In this document: in pieces, positions 1 through 12,047 of the stretch
Layout: each line of letters begins with the position of its first letter
How positions within the stretch are numbered: the stretch's first letter is position 1
Assembly: GCF_016545825.1 (NCBI RefSeq)
Contig: NC_052613.1
Span: 10,602,001 to 10,666,000, forward strand
Length of the DNA stretch: 64,000 nucleotides
Direction: 5' to 3'
DNA from: Eucalyptus grandis
Taxonomy: Eukaryota; Streptophyta; Magnoliopsida; Myrtales; Myrtaceae
Translations under genes and position numbers: made by a program
Notes under the pieces: model-generated
What the model saw: the letters and a program-made list of their open reading frames with translations, nothing else
What the model was told of the DNA's origin: nothing
Databases searched by the model: none

Positions 1-1056
1 AAGAAATTTATGTAACATATGCATTCATTTTGAGGGAATAAAAATAATAATAGAAATGATTAGGAGATTCTCCATATCTCCCTTGATTACAAATCAAGGA
101 AGATATAGAGAACTAAGAGAAATTATGAGAATCTCTTAATTGATGATACAACATGCGGAGGCATGTGTGGTGGCAGACTTCGGTGAAATTTCAAGATTTT
201 GGAGGTGTGAGGCTAGTGATTTTGATGGTTGTGTTTAAGGGTGGTTGGATTCTAGGGTGGATAGGTTCCAAAGCTAAAACCCGAAACCTATCTTGTTTGC
301 CTAGAACCGGTTATGGAATCTACAATGTTTTTCCAATCTAATTCTAGGGTCTAATCGATAACTTGTTATATTATTTTGTTCCTTTTTTGGTTCATTTTTT
401 TACACCAAAATCATATGAGGCTATGAGTAACAAAATGATTCAAAGTAAAAGATAAATAACAGAAATCCTAACTTGCTAAAAACAATAATCCATAAGATGA
501 ATACGTAGTTGCGTACAATTATAAATGATAAAAAGTTCGAACACAATATAAAACATAATTTATAAAACTCCATTCCCCATTCATCCATAAAAATTTAGGA
601 GAATAGGAAATATTGGCGAAAGAGTTTTAAAGAAGGACATAGAACAATGGAGTACTAAGGTTAGAATTTAGGAGAAAAAGAAATTAGAATCTTCGCTTTT
701 GAGCTTATAAAACCAGTTCCAAAATAAGACGGTCCAATCCAATTCCCAAGTGAGTATTCACTTGGAACTTGTTCTCAAACTGGTTACAACTGGTTTCAAA
801 TTTTTGGAACCTGTTCTCAAACCTGTTTTTGGGGTGATCTGATCGGGTTTCCAAGTGAAACCGATTTGGTTGCACATCCCTAGTTTTGCTGGTTTTTTGA
901 AAGAAAAACATTGTTTAATGACGAGTCAACACTCTAAATACATATAGGGCCGAGAATTACATATTAATGAGGCCAAGTTGGAATCTGATTTGATAAATAT
1001 CGTACTTGGAAGATAATTCAATTGTTTTTAATGAAAAAATTCAACTAGAGGAAATG
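1..1056. other. AT-rich spacer, no gene
   Basis: No coding signal: all frames are interrupted and the short open stretches match nothing I recognise. The only structure is the GGTTCC/AACCGG-rich repeat ending near 882, listed separately. Confidence 0.6.
695..882 (-). repeat. Dispersed repeat with TAGGGATGTGCA end (copy 1)
   Basis: The segment is rich in AACCNGTTCC and GGAACC words. Read on the minus strand it starts with TAGGGATGTGCAACC. Similar boundaries followed by GGTTCC-rich sequence occur at 50877 (+), 52759 (+) and 61574 (-). The terminal word is compatible with a hAT-type non-autonomous element, but I found no convincing 8-bp target duplication, and the inner limit here is approximate. 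Confidence 0.4.
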
Positions 1057-1065
1057 ATCATAAGA

Positions 1066-2200
1066 TGACACGTGGACCCCTGGAGTGCCTTAACTTTGGC
1101 CAAAGGGACACTTAAGTGCCATAACTTACGAAAGGTACACTTAAGTGCCAAAATCGGAGTAAAATGGATCATTTGAGTGCCAATCCGGCCAAAATCCTGC
1201 CAAAATATCGACGTGACACTTTTCCGGCGATTCGAGCCCAAAACAATGCCGTTTTGCACGCTAACGTGGCCAAAACAGCGTCGTTTTGGGCTGACGTGGC
1301 AAAAAAAAATAATTAATTAAATTAAATTATTTAAAATATTTTAAAATTAAATTTAGTTAAAATATTTTAAATTAATAATTTTAAAATTAAATTCAATTGA
1401 AATATTAAAATATTAAAAAAAAAAAAAAAAAGGAAAGGGAGGGAGGCGGTGAGATCCCTCGGCCGGGCCGCCACCACCCCGCCACCGCCGGAAGGGCGGC
1501 GATGGCGGGGGAGGGTCGGCCGGGGTCGCCGGGCCCGGCCAAGGGTTGGCGACCCCGGCCGACCGGCGGCAAGGGCTCGCGAGCCTCGCCCCGATCGGGG
1601 TGAGGGTCGCAGCCCTCACCCGGACCGGCCAAGGGCCGCCGCCCACTGTGGGGTCGCCCTAGCGGGTGGCGGCCCTTGGCCCAAGCGAGGGCCGCCGACC
1701 CTCGCCGGATCTGGGCAAGGGCTTCGAGCCTCGCCACGCATCTAGGGAGGGTCACGGCCCTCGCCGCCCGCCGGCCGGGAGGGCCGGCGACCCCCGCCGA
1801 CCCTCCCCCGCCGTCGCCGGCCCTTCCCGGTGGTGGCGGGGCAGCGGCCGAGGGCTAATCCCTCGGCCCGCCTCCTTTTTAATTTTTTTAAATTTTAATT
1901 ATTAATTTTTTTAATATTTCAACTAAATTTAAATTTAAAATTATTATTTTTAAATATTTTAACTAAATTTAATTTAATTAATTTTTTAATTTTTTTACCA
2001 CGTCAGCGTGCAAAACGACGTCGTTTTGGGCGCGCTTCGCCGGAAAAACGCTACGTTGGCGTATTGGCCGGACTTTGGCCGGAGTGGCACTCAAGTGATC
2101 CGTTTTTCTTCGAATGTAGCACTTAAGTGTATCTTTCGTAAGTTATGGCACTTAAGTGTCCCTTTGGCCAAAGTTATGGCACTTGAAGTGTTCTTTTGCC
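1066..2200. mobile_element. Non-autonomous MULE-type foldback element, GC-rich core
   Basis: The element is flanked by an exact 9-bp direct repeat, ATCATAAGA, at 1057-1065 and 2201-2209, the duplication size expected of Mutator-like elements. Long inverted ends of roughly 290 bp share words such as TTTGGCCAAAGGGACACTTA and CATAACTTACGAAAG. Inside are AT-rich shoulders around a GC-rich core at about 1440-1880, itself partly self-complementary. Open frames in the core on both strands are compositional artefacts. No transposase is present, so mobility would need a partner in trans. Confidence 0.85.
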
Positions 2201-2209
2201 ATCATAAGA

Positions 2210-3300
2210 CTATCAAAACATTAGGAAATAAAAACCCTAGGTTTGCTATTATAAATAGAGATTGTTTGGGTTTGAAAAAAAAAGAAAAAAAAAGAGATAC
2301 AGCCATACACTCAAAAAAGAAAAGAGAGAGAGAACACAAGGGAGAAAGGAAGGAAAAAAGGTTCTTTGTTTTCTTCAAATGACTCGTGCCACTACCCTAT
2401 CCCTGTGGCCAAACTACATCATCACGTTTCTGATTTCCTAGTCAATTTTCAAGTGCTCCCGATCGTAGCCCAACATCTCGAGGCGAATTTCGCCAAACTT
2501 CCAGGTGGTCTCACGAATTCCAGCAAACTTCTAGGTGCGCTGAGATGGATTTTGGTAAGTTGCAAGCGAGTCCCAGCAGGTCACAACCATCATCATCCTG
2601 CAAGTTTGCTACCTGATTTTCTTTGCTCATTGGTATCCCTCTCCTTGTCTCTGTTTAGCCACAATTAATGTCCCTACCAACCTTTGTCTGTCGAGTAATT
2701 CCAACAGCTACTTCTCTCACACTATTTCAACCGATTCCCAACAGTCCAATGCCATGCTATCTCCTGTTTTGTATAGAGAGCTGCCTCAACTCACAATAAT
2801 TATCATGCCCGAAACTGGTAAACACTTGTAACGAACAACTAGCAATACCAAACCAGCTATTCTTTTTTTGCAGGTTTTTCATAACTCACCCTCTGTTCTA
2901 GTGACATCCAATTGCAGGTCCTTACCGTTAGTCCTAACATTATCACCAAGCCATTTGTTGTGAGCTAAGAATAGCCACCATCGTTGTGAACTCACTGCCA
3001 CCAGTCCCTGCCGTCCGTGAGCTTACCTCCTATCTTGTTTTTTGGAAACAAATACTCCAATCTAGTTAATTTCTTGAGCCCAAATATATTGATTTCCCAA
3101 ATTGATTTATTTTGAATGTAAATGAGATTGTTCAACATATCCAACTAGGAAGGCTATCATATTGAGAAGCACTATAATCAAGAATTTGAGCCGCAAGATG
3201 TCGAATTGGATTTTTTAATTTTTTAATTTTTTATTTTGAGGAAACCTGAGATCCAAGTTTCTACTTGGGATCATATTTTGGTTCCTATTATTTACGGGTC
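2210..3300. other. Unassigned spacer with A-rich tract
   Basis: The stretch has a TATAAATA at about 2250, an AAAGAAAAA/GAGAGA-rich tract at 2270-2360 and a low-quality open frame at 2366-2668. It could be a decayed promoter or part of an older transposon. I recognise no protein domain. Confidence 0.35.
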
Positions 3301-3399
3301 AAGCGTATTATTACCTTCACCTTCCATCAGAGGAGGTGCCTAATGAAGAAACTCACAATATAGAGCATATTCTTCTCCTCATTGATGAACAACCTTTTT

Positions 3400-4687
3400 G
3401 GAGGTTAGGACAAGAAAGAAATTAGCCATCTCTGATGATTACATCATAATTCTAATGAGTTGAACCATGATGTTGGCATAGGACCTAATCCTATCTCTTA
3501 TGATGAAGCCATTACAAGTGATCCGTCAACTCAATGATTTAAAGTCATGAAAAATGAGTTTAACTCTATGAAAGCTAATGATGTCTAGGACCTAGTAGAC
3601 TTGCCTAAAGGGGCCAAAGTTGTAGACTATAAATGGTCTATAAAACTAAGCTAGACTCCAAAGGTAATGTTGAAAGTTATAAAGCAAGATTGGTCACAAA
3701 AGGTTTTGCTCAAAGAGAAGGAATAGGTTATAGCGACACTTTCTTGCCTGTGTCAAAAGAGAATGACTCTTTCAGAATAGTCATGACATTGGTAGCTCAT
3801 TATGATTTAGAGCCACGTCAAATAAACATGGAAACATCATTTCTTAATGGAGGAAACCTACAAGAAGATGTCTATATGGCACAACCACAAGATTTTATGG
3901 CTAAGGGCAAGGAATACTTGAAATGCAAACTGAAAAAGTCCATCTATGATTTGAAACAAGCCCCAAGATAGTGATAACTTAAGTTTTATGATGTGATCAA
4001 TAATTTTGGCTTTGAAGAAAATATAGTGGAAACTTTAAGATTAGTGGGAGTAACTTCATCATTTTAGTATTGTATATAGATGATATACTACTTGTGAACA
4101 GTTGTACAAACATGTTATTTGAGACCAAGAGTCTTCTTTTGCATATTGAAATGAAAGACCTTCATGAAGCATCTTATGTTATAGGCATTGAGATTTACAG
4201 AGATAGATCTCAAAGGATCATAGGATTATCTTCAAGAGCCTATATTGAAAAGATTCTTGAGAGATTCAACATGCATAACTACTCTCCTAGTGTTGCCCAT
4301 GTTGTTAAGGGTGACAATTTCCGCTTACACATTTGGAGCATATTCCCTATGCATCTATTGTAGGGAGTATTATGTATGCTTAGGTATGTGCTTGTCTAGA
4401 TATAGTGTATGTTGTTGAAATGCTTGGCCATTACCAAATAAACCCAAGAATGGATCATTGGAAAGCGGCTAAGAAAGTGATACATAAATTAAAGGGTATA
4501 AAAGATTTTATGCTTTACCTACAATAGAACAGACAGCCTCAAGATTATTGGTTATTCTAATTATGCTGGGTGCATTGACACCAAGAAATTCAAATCATGT
4601 TACATTTCTATGCTCGCTAGAGGACTCAACTCATGGAAAAGTGCAAAGTAGTCTTTAACTGCATCTTCCACTATGGAAGCCGAGTTT
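3400..4687 (+). pseudogene. copia reverse transcriptase remnant
   Basis: Translation in broken frames shows family hallmarks: a KARLVTKGF motif, an AFLNG-like SFLNGG, a VYMAQP motif, the end of the KSIYDLKQAPR motif, and the catalytic YIDDILL at about 4073. An ALLAYSSRAYI-like thumb (SSRAYIEKILERFNM) follows. Stops at 3649-3651 and 3969-3971, among others, interrupt the frame. The enzyme would have copied element RNA into DNA, but this copy cannot encode it. Confidence 0.8.
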
Positions 4688-5448
4688 GGGCGCGTTTGGT
4701 TCGGCTATTGGGAAATGCCATTGGAAAAATGCAAATACCTTTAGGATGAAGGGGTTTTTTGAAATATTTTAGCGTGTGAAAAATTATAATTTAAAGTGCA
4801 TTGGAAAGTGACTTTGATGTAAATACCATTGTTAAACCCTACATTCAAAATGGCTTTTTAATTTAGAAAAAAAAAAATCAAGTCCAATGAAACTTTGTCA
4901 CCAACCAACGATCGACCACCCGCTCACGACCAGATCTAGCCACCAACAAGGCTAGCTAAGGTCGCGCAACCTTAAACAATGTCGTTTGGGTCTCACCATC
5001 AACCAAATATGGGTTCGCACAACCTAGGCAGGCATTGCTTGAGGTTGTGCAACTTCAAGCGTCACTTGGGTCTGATCGACCCAAGCATTAACCCAAATTT
5101 GGCCGCTAGCACGACCTTAGGTGGTGCTACCCGGGCCTTGCCAATGGCCAAATCTAGGTTCACCTAACCTCAAGTAGCCTCACAGGTGGTTGGCCGGCCT
5201 CTTGCAAGTATGGGAAGATGAATGCTCGGGGGGAAAAAGAAAAGGTCAACGGATGAATAGTAAAAGGTGGACTTGCATTTCCAAATGGACATAGCCTAGG
5301 GTAGGTCCGGATGTACGTTGGGCTTTTAGCATTTCCAATGCTAACATTTGACTAAGGGACTTCAAAAGATGCTTCCCAAATGCCTAATATTTTCCCAAAA
5401 AGGCTTTGGGGCTCAAAGACTTTTGGAAAAGCTGAATCATAAGGGGCC
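4688..5448. mobile_element. Harbinger/Tourist-like MITE inside copia RNase H
   Basis: The 761-bp insertion has ends GGGCGCGTTTGGTTCGGC and, inverted, GGCCCCTTATGATTCAGC, and is flanked by TTT at 4685-4687 and 5449-5451. Removing it rejoins the copia RNase H reading frame at the conserved ME-A-E-F / V-A-C-Y boundary, which fixes both borders. Related copies lie at 29270-30149 and 33859-37625. The open frame at 4979-5167 is internal to the MITE and not a gene. Confidence 0.8.
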
Positions 5449-5778
5449 TTTGTAGCATGTTATGAGGTGAGTTCTCATTGTTTATGGTTGAGAAACTTCA
5501 TTATGGGGCTTAAGGTAGTTGATAATATTTTGAGATCATTGAAGATTTATTGTAACAATCAGGATGCTATTTTCTCCTCGAACAAAAATAAGTCAAGTGG
5601 TGCATCCAAACACATGAACATTAAGTACCTAGTTGTGAGAGAAGGAGTCCAAAATCATAATGAATCCATTCGGTATATTAGTACAAAAGCCATGTTAGCG
5701 AATCTAATGACGAAAGGCTTACCACCCAATCTCTTTCAAGAACGTGTTGCTAGTATGGGTTTGGTTAATAGCCTTTAA
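5449..5778 (+). pseudogene. copia RNase H C-terminal remnant
   Basis: The frame resumes directly after the MITE and runs through an RNase H C-terminal part: the NQDAIFSSNKNKSSGASKH segment, then MNIKYLVVREGVQ, then MLANLMTKGLPP, ending just before a non-coding tail and the 3' LTR. It carries the usual copia order but is separated from its N-terminal half by the MITE. Confidence 0.75.
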
Positions 5779-6172
5779 TTTAGACCATGGTTTTGGACAT
5801 ATGACATGTTTTTATTTATTTTGCAATTACCTCATTTAATGGATTTGAATTTATTGTTTGTTGCTTCTTATTATATGTACACCTTTGAAGCTTTTTGAAA
5901 CAAACAATAATGTATTGACCTCGTGAACATATTTAAATTATGAAACATTATAGTTCATGACTATTAAGCCATTAAATTTTGTGTTTAATGTTTGTGCTAG
6001 GATTGTAATTGGAGAACGTTATAGTGGCATTGGAACATGGATATTGGCTCCAATTCTTTTCTATATGAATGTCAGGCATTGCTTTATTTAAGGGATGTTG
6101 TCTATGCTTGATTATGTTGTGTTAAGCCTTGTGAATTAGATCGATAATAGAACATTTTGCCAAGTGGGAGAA

Positions 6173-6602
6173 TGTTGAACTTTACAAGGTTCAACCCATT
6201 TATGTGGGTTATCAAGTCTATTATTTAACATTTGATATATGCCCAATTTAATTAAATATATTATGGGCAATATATTTATGACATCCAATTAGGCATGTAG
6301 AATTAATTTCTTAAAACTTTGATTAAAAGTTGAGATTTGATAGCTCTAGGATTGGCCCTATCACTCCCTCTATATAAGGTCTCTCTTTGGTGGATTATGT
6401 TTGCATCCCATTATTATGCTTTTGTAATTTCCACAAAATTGTTGAGAGAAAAATATACACCCATAGTAACCATCATAGAGAAGAGTGGTGAAGATTCAAA
6501 CCTACATGATGACATCATCTCTCGTTGGATCAATGATACTTTCTTTGATCCAGGTACATTATATTTAATGTGATTGAAAGATCTTATTACAAGCACCACA
6601 TT
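6173..6602 (+). repeat. copia 3' LTR (putative)
   Basis: It begins TGTTGAACTTTACAAGG immediately after a purine-rich tract and contains a TATATAA promoter element and a following CTCTCTTTGG. No 5' partner LTR is visible in the window, so the right end is estimated from a CACCACA near 6600. Confidence 0.5.
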
Positions 6603-7090
6603 GAAAAAATTAAAAGTTTAGGGACAACATTGCATATAGGGCTCAAATTCAAAGTCCATCTATTTCCTTTTCCATGTATTAGATAAGTCTTGGTAATCAA
6701 TGTCTTAAGGAACTGGTTATGCGTACTTCATTCAAAATAATTCAACTTTCAAAGTATTGATTGCTCCACAAATGTCGAATGGGAATTTGTTAAGCAACTA
6801 TTAAAAATTTTGTGGTTTTTAGTAATCAAATATCAAATCATGCTTTCATTTAATAGTTTAAACTTTTAAAACGGTTGATAGAAGTCTTAAAAATTGTACA
6901 TGGTATCATAGTAGAATACCTTTTCAGATCCCTTATTTGCCTCCATATTATATATTTCAATCCTTATTCTTAAGCCAAAGTCCAGCCTAAGTGTGAATAG
7001 GGCAAAATTTAGTGTATGTGTGAAGAGGTGTTGAGATATTTAAATATTAAATTATACCTTTTTTAAGAATTTCAGTTTTTAGAACAATTA
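6603..7090. other. AT-rich spacer, nothing recognised
   Basis: No gene, paired repeat or RNA signal seen. Confidence 0.5.
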
Positions 7091-7145
7091 ACAATAATCT
7101 CATAACATCTTTACCAAAAAAAAAAAAAACAATAATCTCATAACA
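7091..7145 (+). mobile_element. Minimal poly(A) retroposon insertion with 17-bp TSD
   Basis: An exact 17-bp direct repeat (ACAATAATCTCATAACA, 7091-7107 and 7129-7145) brackets only TCTTTACC followed by about 14 A residues. That is the footprint of an extremely 5'-truncated target-primed retroposition event (LINE or SINE tail). Confidence 0.7.
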
Positions 7146-10100
7146 CATTATGTAATGTCTATCTCATTTTCTAACTACGTGCCCCACACGAGTCCGTGCA
7201 TCTTATATAACTTTTCTTTTCTATCGTGTTTCATTAGTCCTATTAGCCTATGTCATTTTTTATGAATTCACACTCTTATCAGCAGCAATAGTTTGTTCCT
7301 ATCTTCACAATGACTATATATGAGAAGGCCAAAGGGGCTAGGTGACAAGATCGAGCAATCACCGAATTCAACAAAAGCCACTTGTAATATATTATCAAAC
7401 TAAGGCTTCATCTCCCTCTTGCCTTTACATCAACATATGTTACTCGAGCTATAAATTAAAATATTTATTGAAGATAAGCATTGAAAATTGTAAATTTGAA
7501 CCTCTTGCTCCATGATTCTGGTGGGATTCATTTGTCCTTTCCTGGGCAGAAGAGAACTATTAGTTTCCAAGCGCAAAGTACATACAATCCCAAATTGTAC
7601 AAGAATATTTTTTTTTATTGTGACGATAACTCCATCTAAACATTTAGTTTAATGGAATTTATTAAAGCATTAATACATTAATCTCTTTTTTTCGCAAAGC
7701 AATGCATTATTGACGCAAAGAGAATGTATCAAGAAAAACAATGCCAATAGCTGGTGTGGTTATGGAAAGTACTTTCACATTATAGCTTTGTTTATTTTGT
7801 GAAAAATTAACAATTTGAAAATTATTTTCCTAACTTAAACCACTTATATCTCTTAGGAAAAAAAAGGGTAATGGCAAATATCCTTATAATCAAAATGGAA
7901 ATATTTTTCATCAATTCATTTTTATAAACAATAACAATGATTAAAATTAGGAAAGTATTTTTTTAATTTTTTCATTTTTTACAAACAAACAGAGTGTATA
8001 TTACTGATATCTTTTCTAGTCCAAGATGATCATGGTGAATTTTCTAATGGTAAACAATTTATATAACGGGTGTATGGATTTTAAAGTTATAATCAATTTA
8101 TAAAGTTGTGTAACGGACTCTTATTGGGGGTTTAATGTAACCTACTTTTTAAATTACTTATTTATAATTTTACTGTATTTTTTTTTTTTAATTACTGCAT
8201 CTTGTAGTATGTCGATTTTATGAATCAAAATCGTTAATATAAATACATTGCACTGGCTCGGTGTGACAAATCAATCAGGCTTTGGTGGCTATTAGTTCCC
8301 ATCAAGCCTCAAACTATGCAAATGTGTTGTGGGCCCTATTTTTAATTGCTATGTAGGCCCAAATCTCAGGGCCAAATATCACAGATGAAATTTCAAATCA
8401 GACATGTTTGAGGGCCTGATGTGTCAGAAGAGCCCCCGTGACCCATCAATAAGAGGAAGACTGACCAGTTCCTGTACATATTAAATGGTTAGAAATTAGC
8501 ATAGTTTGAAAAGATAATTCATATGATTGAATTTAGTCAAAGTATTTTATGGCACGCAAATTATGTTCGCACTCTCCACTTGTTCTACGGCACAGTATTT
8601 TATTGAAATGGTTAGGTTTTTCCCTTTGATGATGAGAAAAGCCACGTGAAATTTGTCATCGACCCAAATTACAAGAAAGTCTTCATAGTTCATAGTGATT
8701 TTGAAGATGAAAAGAATTCCATCAATCGACATAATGAGTTGAGATTTACGTCTTTGGATTCATTCTGTATACTTATTGTTGCACGTTCTTATCTACCTCA
8801 TCTAGCAAAATCATTGTTGGGGTTTTTATTTTTATTTTATTTTTTATAAATTAAGGGCCCAAGCGTGAAGAGTTAGTTAAGCTCACAAAACACCCCTCAA
8901 TCCCTATGAACCGGTTAAAACTGAGTTTTTGGCCAGAGCTAATGAAGTGGACTTGAGCAGTTTACAGGAAGGTAATGTAATTGGAACGAGTGGTCTTTAG
9001 TTCTTGAACTCGAAATCCTAAATGCCCCAACTAATTGCGCCAACACAGAGTGATTTGAATATATATATATATATTATATTTTATTAACGATGACCTTGGT
9101 AATTGTATTTTTTGTATTTTAGTCTTGATTGTATTGCTCGATCTTGTTAAGTTGAAGAACAACTAAGAAAATTTCTTTCTCTCAATTTTGTCGATGAGAA
9201 TGCTTCAGCCTACTTGTTGAACGGTAGATAATGTAAGTCGGAAATGGAGCAAACAGCTTTTGCATGTTCAGTTTTTATAAATTTGGTTGTAATATGTTAT
9301 GACCCCATGCAAAGCAAAGAGAATGGATTGAAAGAGTAATCTCTGTAGTGAAGAGAACAAGAGAAATGTGAAGTATTTGCTGCATACTTGTATCAATATT
9401 CCTTCATAGATAAAGAATGTCAGGTCTATGCAAATTTTCCAGAACCATCCTTTTCTGGGCATCCTTCTTCTTCCGGCTCGTGCATTTGAAAGATTGGACC
9501 AGACGCCGAGGAGGGTCTTTTTGTGAATCTCTTTCTTGACTCTGTTGACTTTTCGTGATGCTCACTTTTCCTCCACCTTTAGGAGGGAAAGTGCTCCTTA
9601 GAAATTCAGTTTGACCATCCATTCAGAGACACGTGGCGCGGCAGCATTTCTAGTTGCACCCGAGAATGGACAAATCCCAATCTGTCGGCTCATTTAACTT
9701 CCGTTTCTGTCTTCTCCCGAAGGCCCGAAGGAAGATCAAACTGCATCTGCTTCTTACACGTGTGCGCCATCGGCTTATCCACCTTTGTTTTCAGCTGTGA
9801 AGAGCTTGTTTCCGATCTAACGGTCAACGTGAGAAACATGTGATTCACCCTACCAACATCTCATGATTCTGCTTGGTAGGAATCGCAACTGGAAACCCTA
9901 CCCTCGTATTTTCCCAAGTTCTGGTTTTGAGGTTTATTCACCAAATATTATAATAGCCAATATTTTATTAATTTGTATATTATGTTTTAATAATAGTCTG
10001 GGAATCTGAGTGAGAAATCTAGGACCCTCTTCGTGTGTGCAGAATAGAAGATTACCTTTTCAGGCTACTTAACCGAAAGTCACAAACAATCCAACGTAAT

Positions 10101-10337
10101 AAGTTTAGTTAGGGTTTGTGAATTTCAACTTCCTTTGAGGGACCATTTTACAGGTAGAGTCCAATTTCAAGATATGACCATGAGTTGAGTTAAGTCATTA
10201 TGAACAAAGTCGCAATTGACGACAAAAGTTGTAAGGAAACTGTACCAAAACTATAAGGGTCCCTTCTTGAAAATTTTAATTCTCAAGTCACTTGAATGAG
10301 AATCCTCGATCTCAATTATTAGGGATATTTGCATTGA
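7146..10337. other. Long AT-rich intergenic stretch
   Basis: No convincing gene. A minus-strand open frame at 9404-9622 begins MDGQTEFLRSTFPPKGGGK and is basic and Ser/Lys rich. Upstream of it (on its strand) lie two CACGTG G-box cores, near 9631 and 9757, which would fit a promoter. I do not recognise the product and treat it as unproven. The rest is homopolymer-rich spacer. Confidence 0.4.
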
Positions 10338-10668
10338 AGGTATTAAAACTTATTACGAAAGTGTAATTAAATCATAAAACTTTCAACAAGTGCTATTAAA
10401 TTCTAAATCCTGTCATATAAGTAAAATTCTATTAAATTCTAAATCCTTTCATGTAAGTAAAATTGAGTTCTTAAACTTTCAAAAAGTGTAATTAAATAAT
10501 TAAAGTTATCAAATTGATCCAATCAAGTCATTCCATTGGCTGCGATATTTATAATTTTTTGAACTCGATTGCTCTTTAGTAATGAGTTTTAGGACTTGAT
10601 TATATTTTTTTAAAGTTATGGGACTTAATTACACTTTTATGGCATGTTTTAGAACTTTTAGTGTACTT
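10338..10668. mobile_element. Probable MITE with inverted ends
   Basis: The left end (TATTAAAACTTATTACGAAA followed by GTGTAATTAAATCA) and the inverted right end (TTCTAAAACATGCCATAAAA followed by GTGTAATTAAGTCC) are clearly related. A 36-bp unit is tandemly duplicated inside, at 10395-10430 and 10431-10466. No target duplication could be fixed, so borders are approximate. Confidence 0.5.
10395..10466 (+). repeat. 36-bp tandem duplication
   Basis: Two adjacent copies begin ATTAAATTCTAAATCC and differ at a few positions (CTGTCATATAAG versus CTTTCATGTAAG). They lie inside the probable MITE. Confidence 0.75.
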
Positions 10669-11660
10669 ATCTCCAATTGTTGTTACAACCATTTGCCTCT
10701 TTCGTCGTGTGGTAGGATTTCTATTTTTCACATGTTCTAATTAAAGACATCTAACCAACTGTCAAACCCTAACGACTCATTTCTCTCTATATATAACTTA
10801 AGCGAAGGACGGGTTTTTGAAGTTAGGTTATTCTTGTGGGATCGTGACCCTTTCATGAATCACACCAAAAATGTTTAAGAGTGAATTAGGGTTTGCAAAG
10901 CATGTCATGATGGATCATCATAGTTCCAAAATGCTAACTCGGTAAATGAAAGGTTGTTAGAAATATCAGCATATTTTGCCACTCATCTTTATGTAAAATC
11001 TTGGAAACGAGTTATTATTTTATCAATTGAATCGATGCGGAAAAACAAGTCTCAAAGCAATATTTAGGTCAACTGTTAAGGCTTCTATGATGCTTGAGGA
11101 ACCAATTCACTATAGTCACAATATGGATTGATATTTTCTGTTTGAAATGGCACCTGACAACGCAAAAAATTATTGTATTATATGGTAATTACAAAGACGA
11201 TGGAATTTCAACATTAATACATATTATGAAAAATCATTGGCATAGTACATCAAAAGTAGATAATAACAATTCCTATGTCATGTACCATAAAGAGAAAGTT
11301 TAGATACGAAAAAATTTCTAGAAAAAATTTGCATGGACTAAAAGTACATAGAACAAATTTGTGTTCTTGGGGTGGACTTGAAATATGGCTAGTCATTGGA
11401 AATGTCATACGAGCAATCGTGAAAGAGTAGTTTCAAAAGCGGGTTCCATCGACCGTCCCTAAAAAGTCATCGCTTATTGTTGCGTCCTCATCGTACGTAC
11501 AAAATGCAGTAATTTTAAAAACACTAAGGACAAGTAATGGTTGGGACCATAGTTAGTTCTTTAATCCCAAGTCCCAAAGAATGAGCTTTTCAAAGATATT
11601 GTGTAAACCCTATGGGCTTTTTACTCACCAGGCCTTTGGAGAACCTTTTCTCTGGCGACG
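10669..11660. other. Spacer upstream of the first MYB gene
   Basis: No gene recognised. Low-quality open frames at 11094-11303 have no family hallmarks. The stretch grades into the MYB promoter region. Confidence 0.4.
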
Positions 11661-11799
11661 CTAGGTTAAATGGAAGCATACCCTCTTATGGATATGTTGT
11701 ATCATTTCCCACATTCTGCTGTGGGGCCCGCGGATGAACACTTGTCTGCCATCTGTCGAGAGAGCAGGTGTGCTGGCATCAAAATAGAGGAAGGGAGGC

Positions 11800-12047
11800 C
11801 TACGTGGCAGACCTTGGACATGCACTCACTTTTAACTACAGTAGCTAGCCCCCTCACCAACTCTCTCTCTACTCTTCTACATGTTCTTCTAAAGTCTCCC
11901 TCTACTTTTTCCTTCAACGGTCAGTCCAAGCTTTTGCGGTTTGACCAGCTTAGTCTCTCTTATATTTCACACCAAGCGTCTCTCTCCCTCCCTCCTATCG
12001 AATTTTCTCTCTCTCTCTCTCTCTCTCTCTGGCCTTTGAGAAGGAAA
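11800..12047 (+). promoter_or_regulatory. Promoter and 5' leader of first MYB gene
   Basis: Direct signs are an ACGTGGC core (11802-11808, G-box/ABRE-like), a TATATTT TATA-like box at 11961-11967, and a pyrimidine-rich leader ending in an uninterrupted CT tract at 12006-12030, 17 bp before the ATG. Use of these elements is inferred. The CT tract just upstream of the start recurs at the second MYB gene. Confidence 0.45.

Larger units (their letters stand above)
3300..6602 (+). mobile_element. Decayed Ty1/copia retrotransposon, 3' half with 3' LTR
   Basis: The remnant runs from the integrase/reverse-transcriptase linker through reverse transcriptase and RNase H to a purine-rich tract (AAGTGGGAGAA at about 6162-6172) and a putative 3' LTR starting TGTTGAAC at 6173. 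The LTR has a TATATAA at 6371-6377. The 5' LTR, gag and protease are not seen. Several in-frame stops and a 761-bp MITE at 4688-5448 break the coding region, so it is dead. The 3' LTR end near 6602 is approximate. Confidence 0.75.

Noticed and set aside
1405..1905. Overlapping Arg/Pro-rich open frames on both strands in the GC-rich block
   Set aside because: They fall inside the MULE foldback core. Stop codons are rare there because of base composition, and no motif is present.
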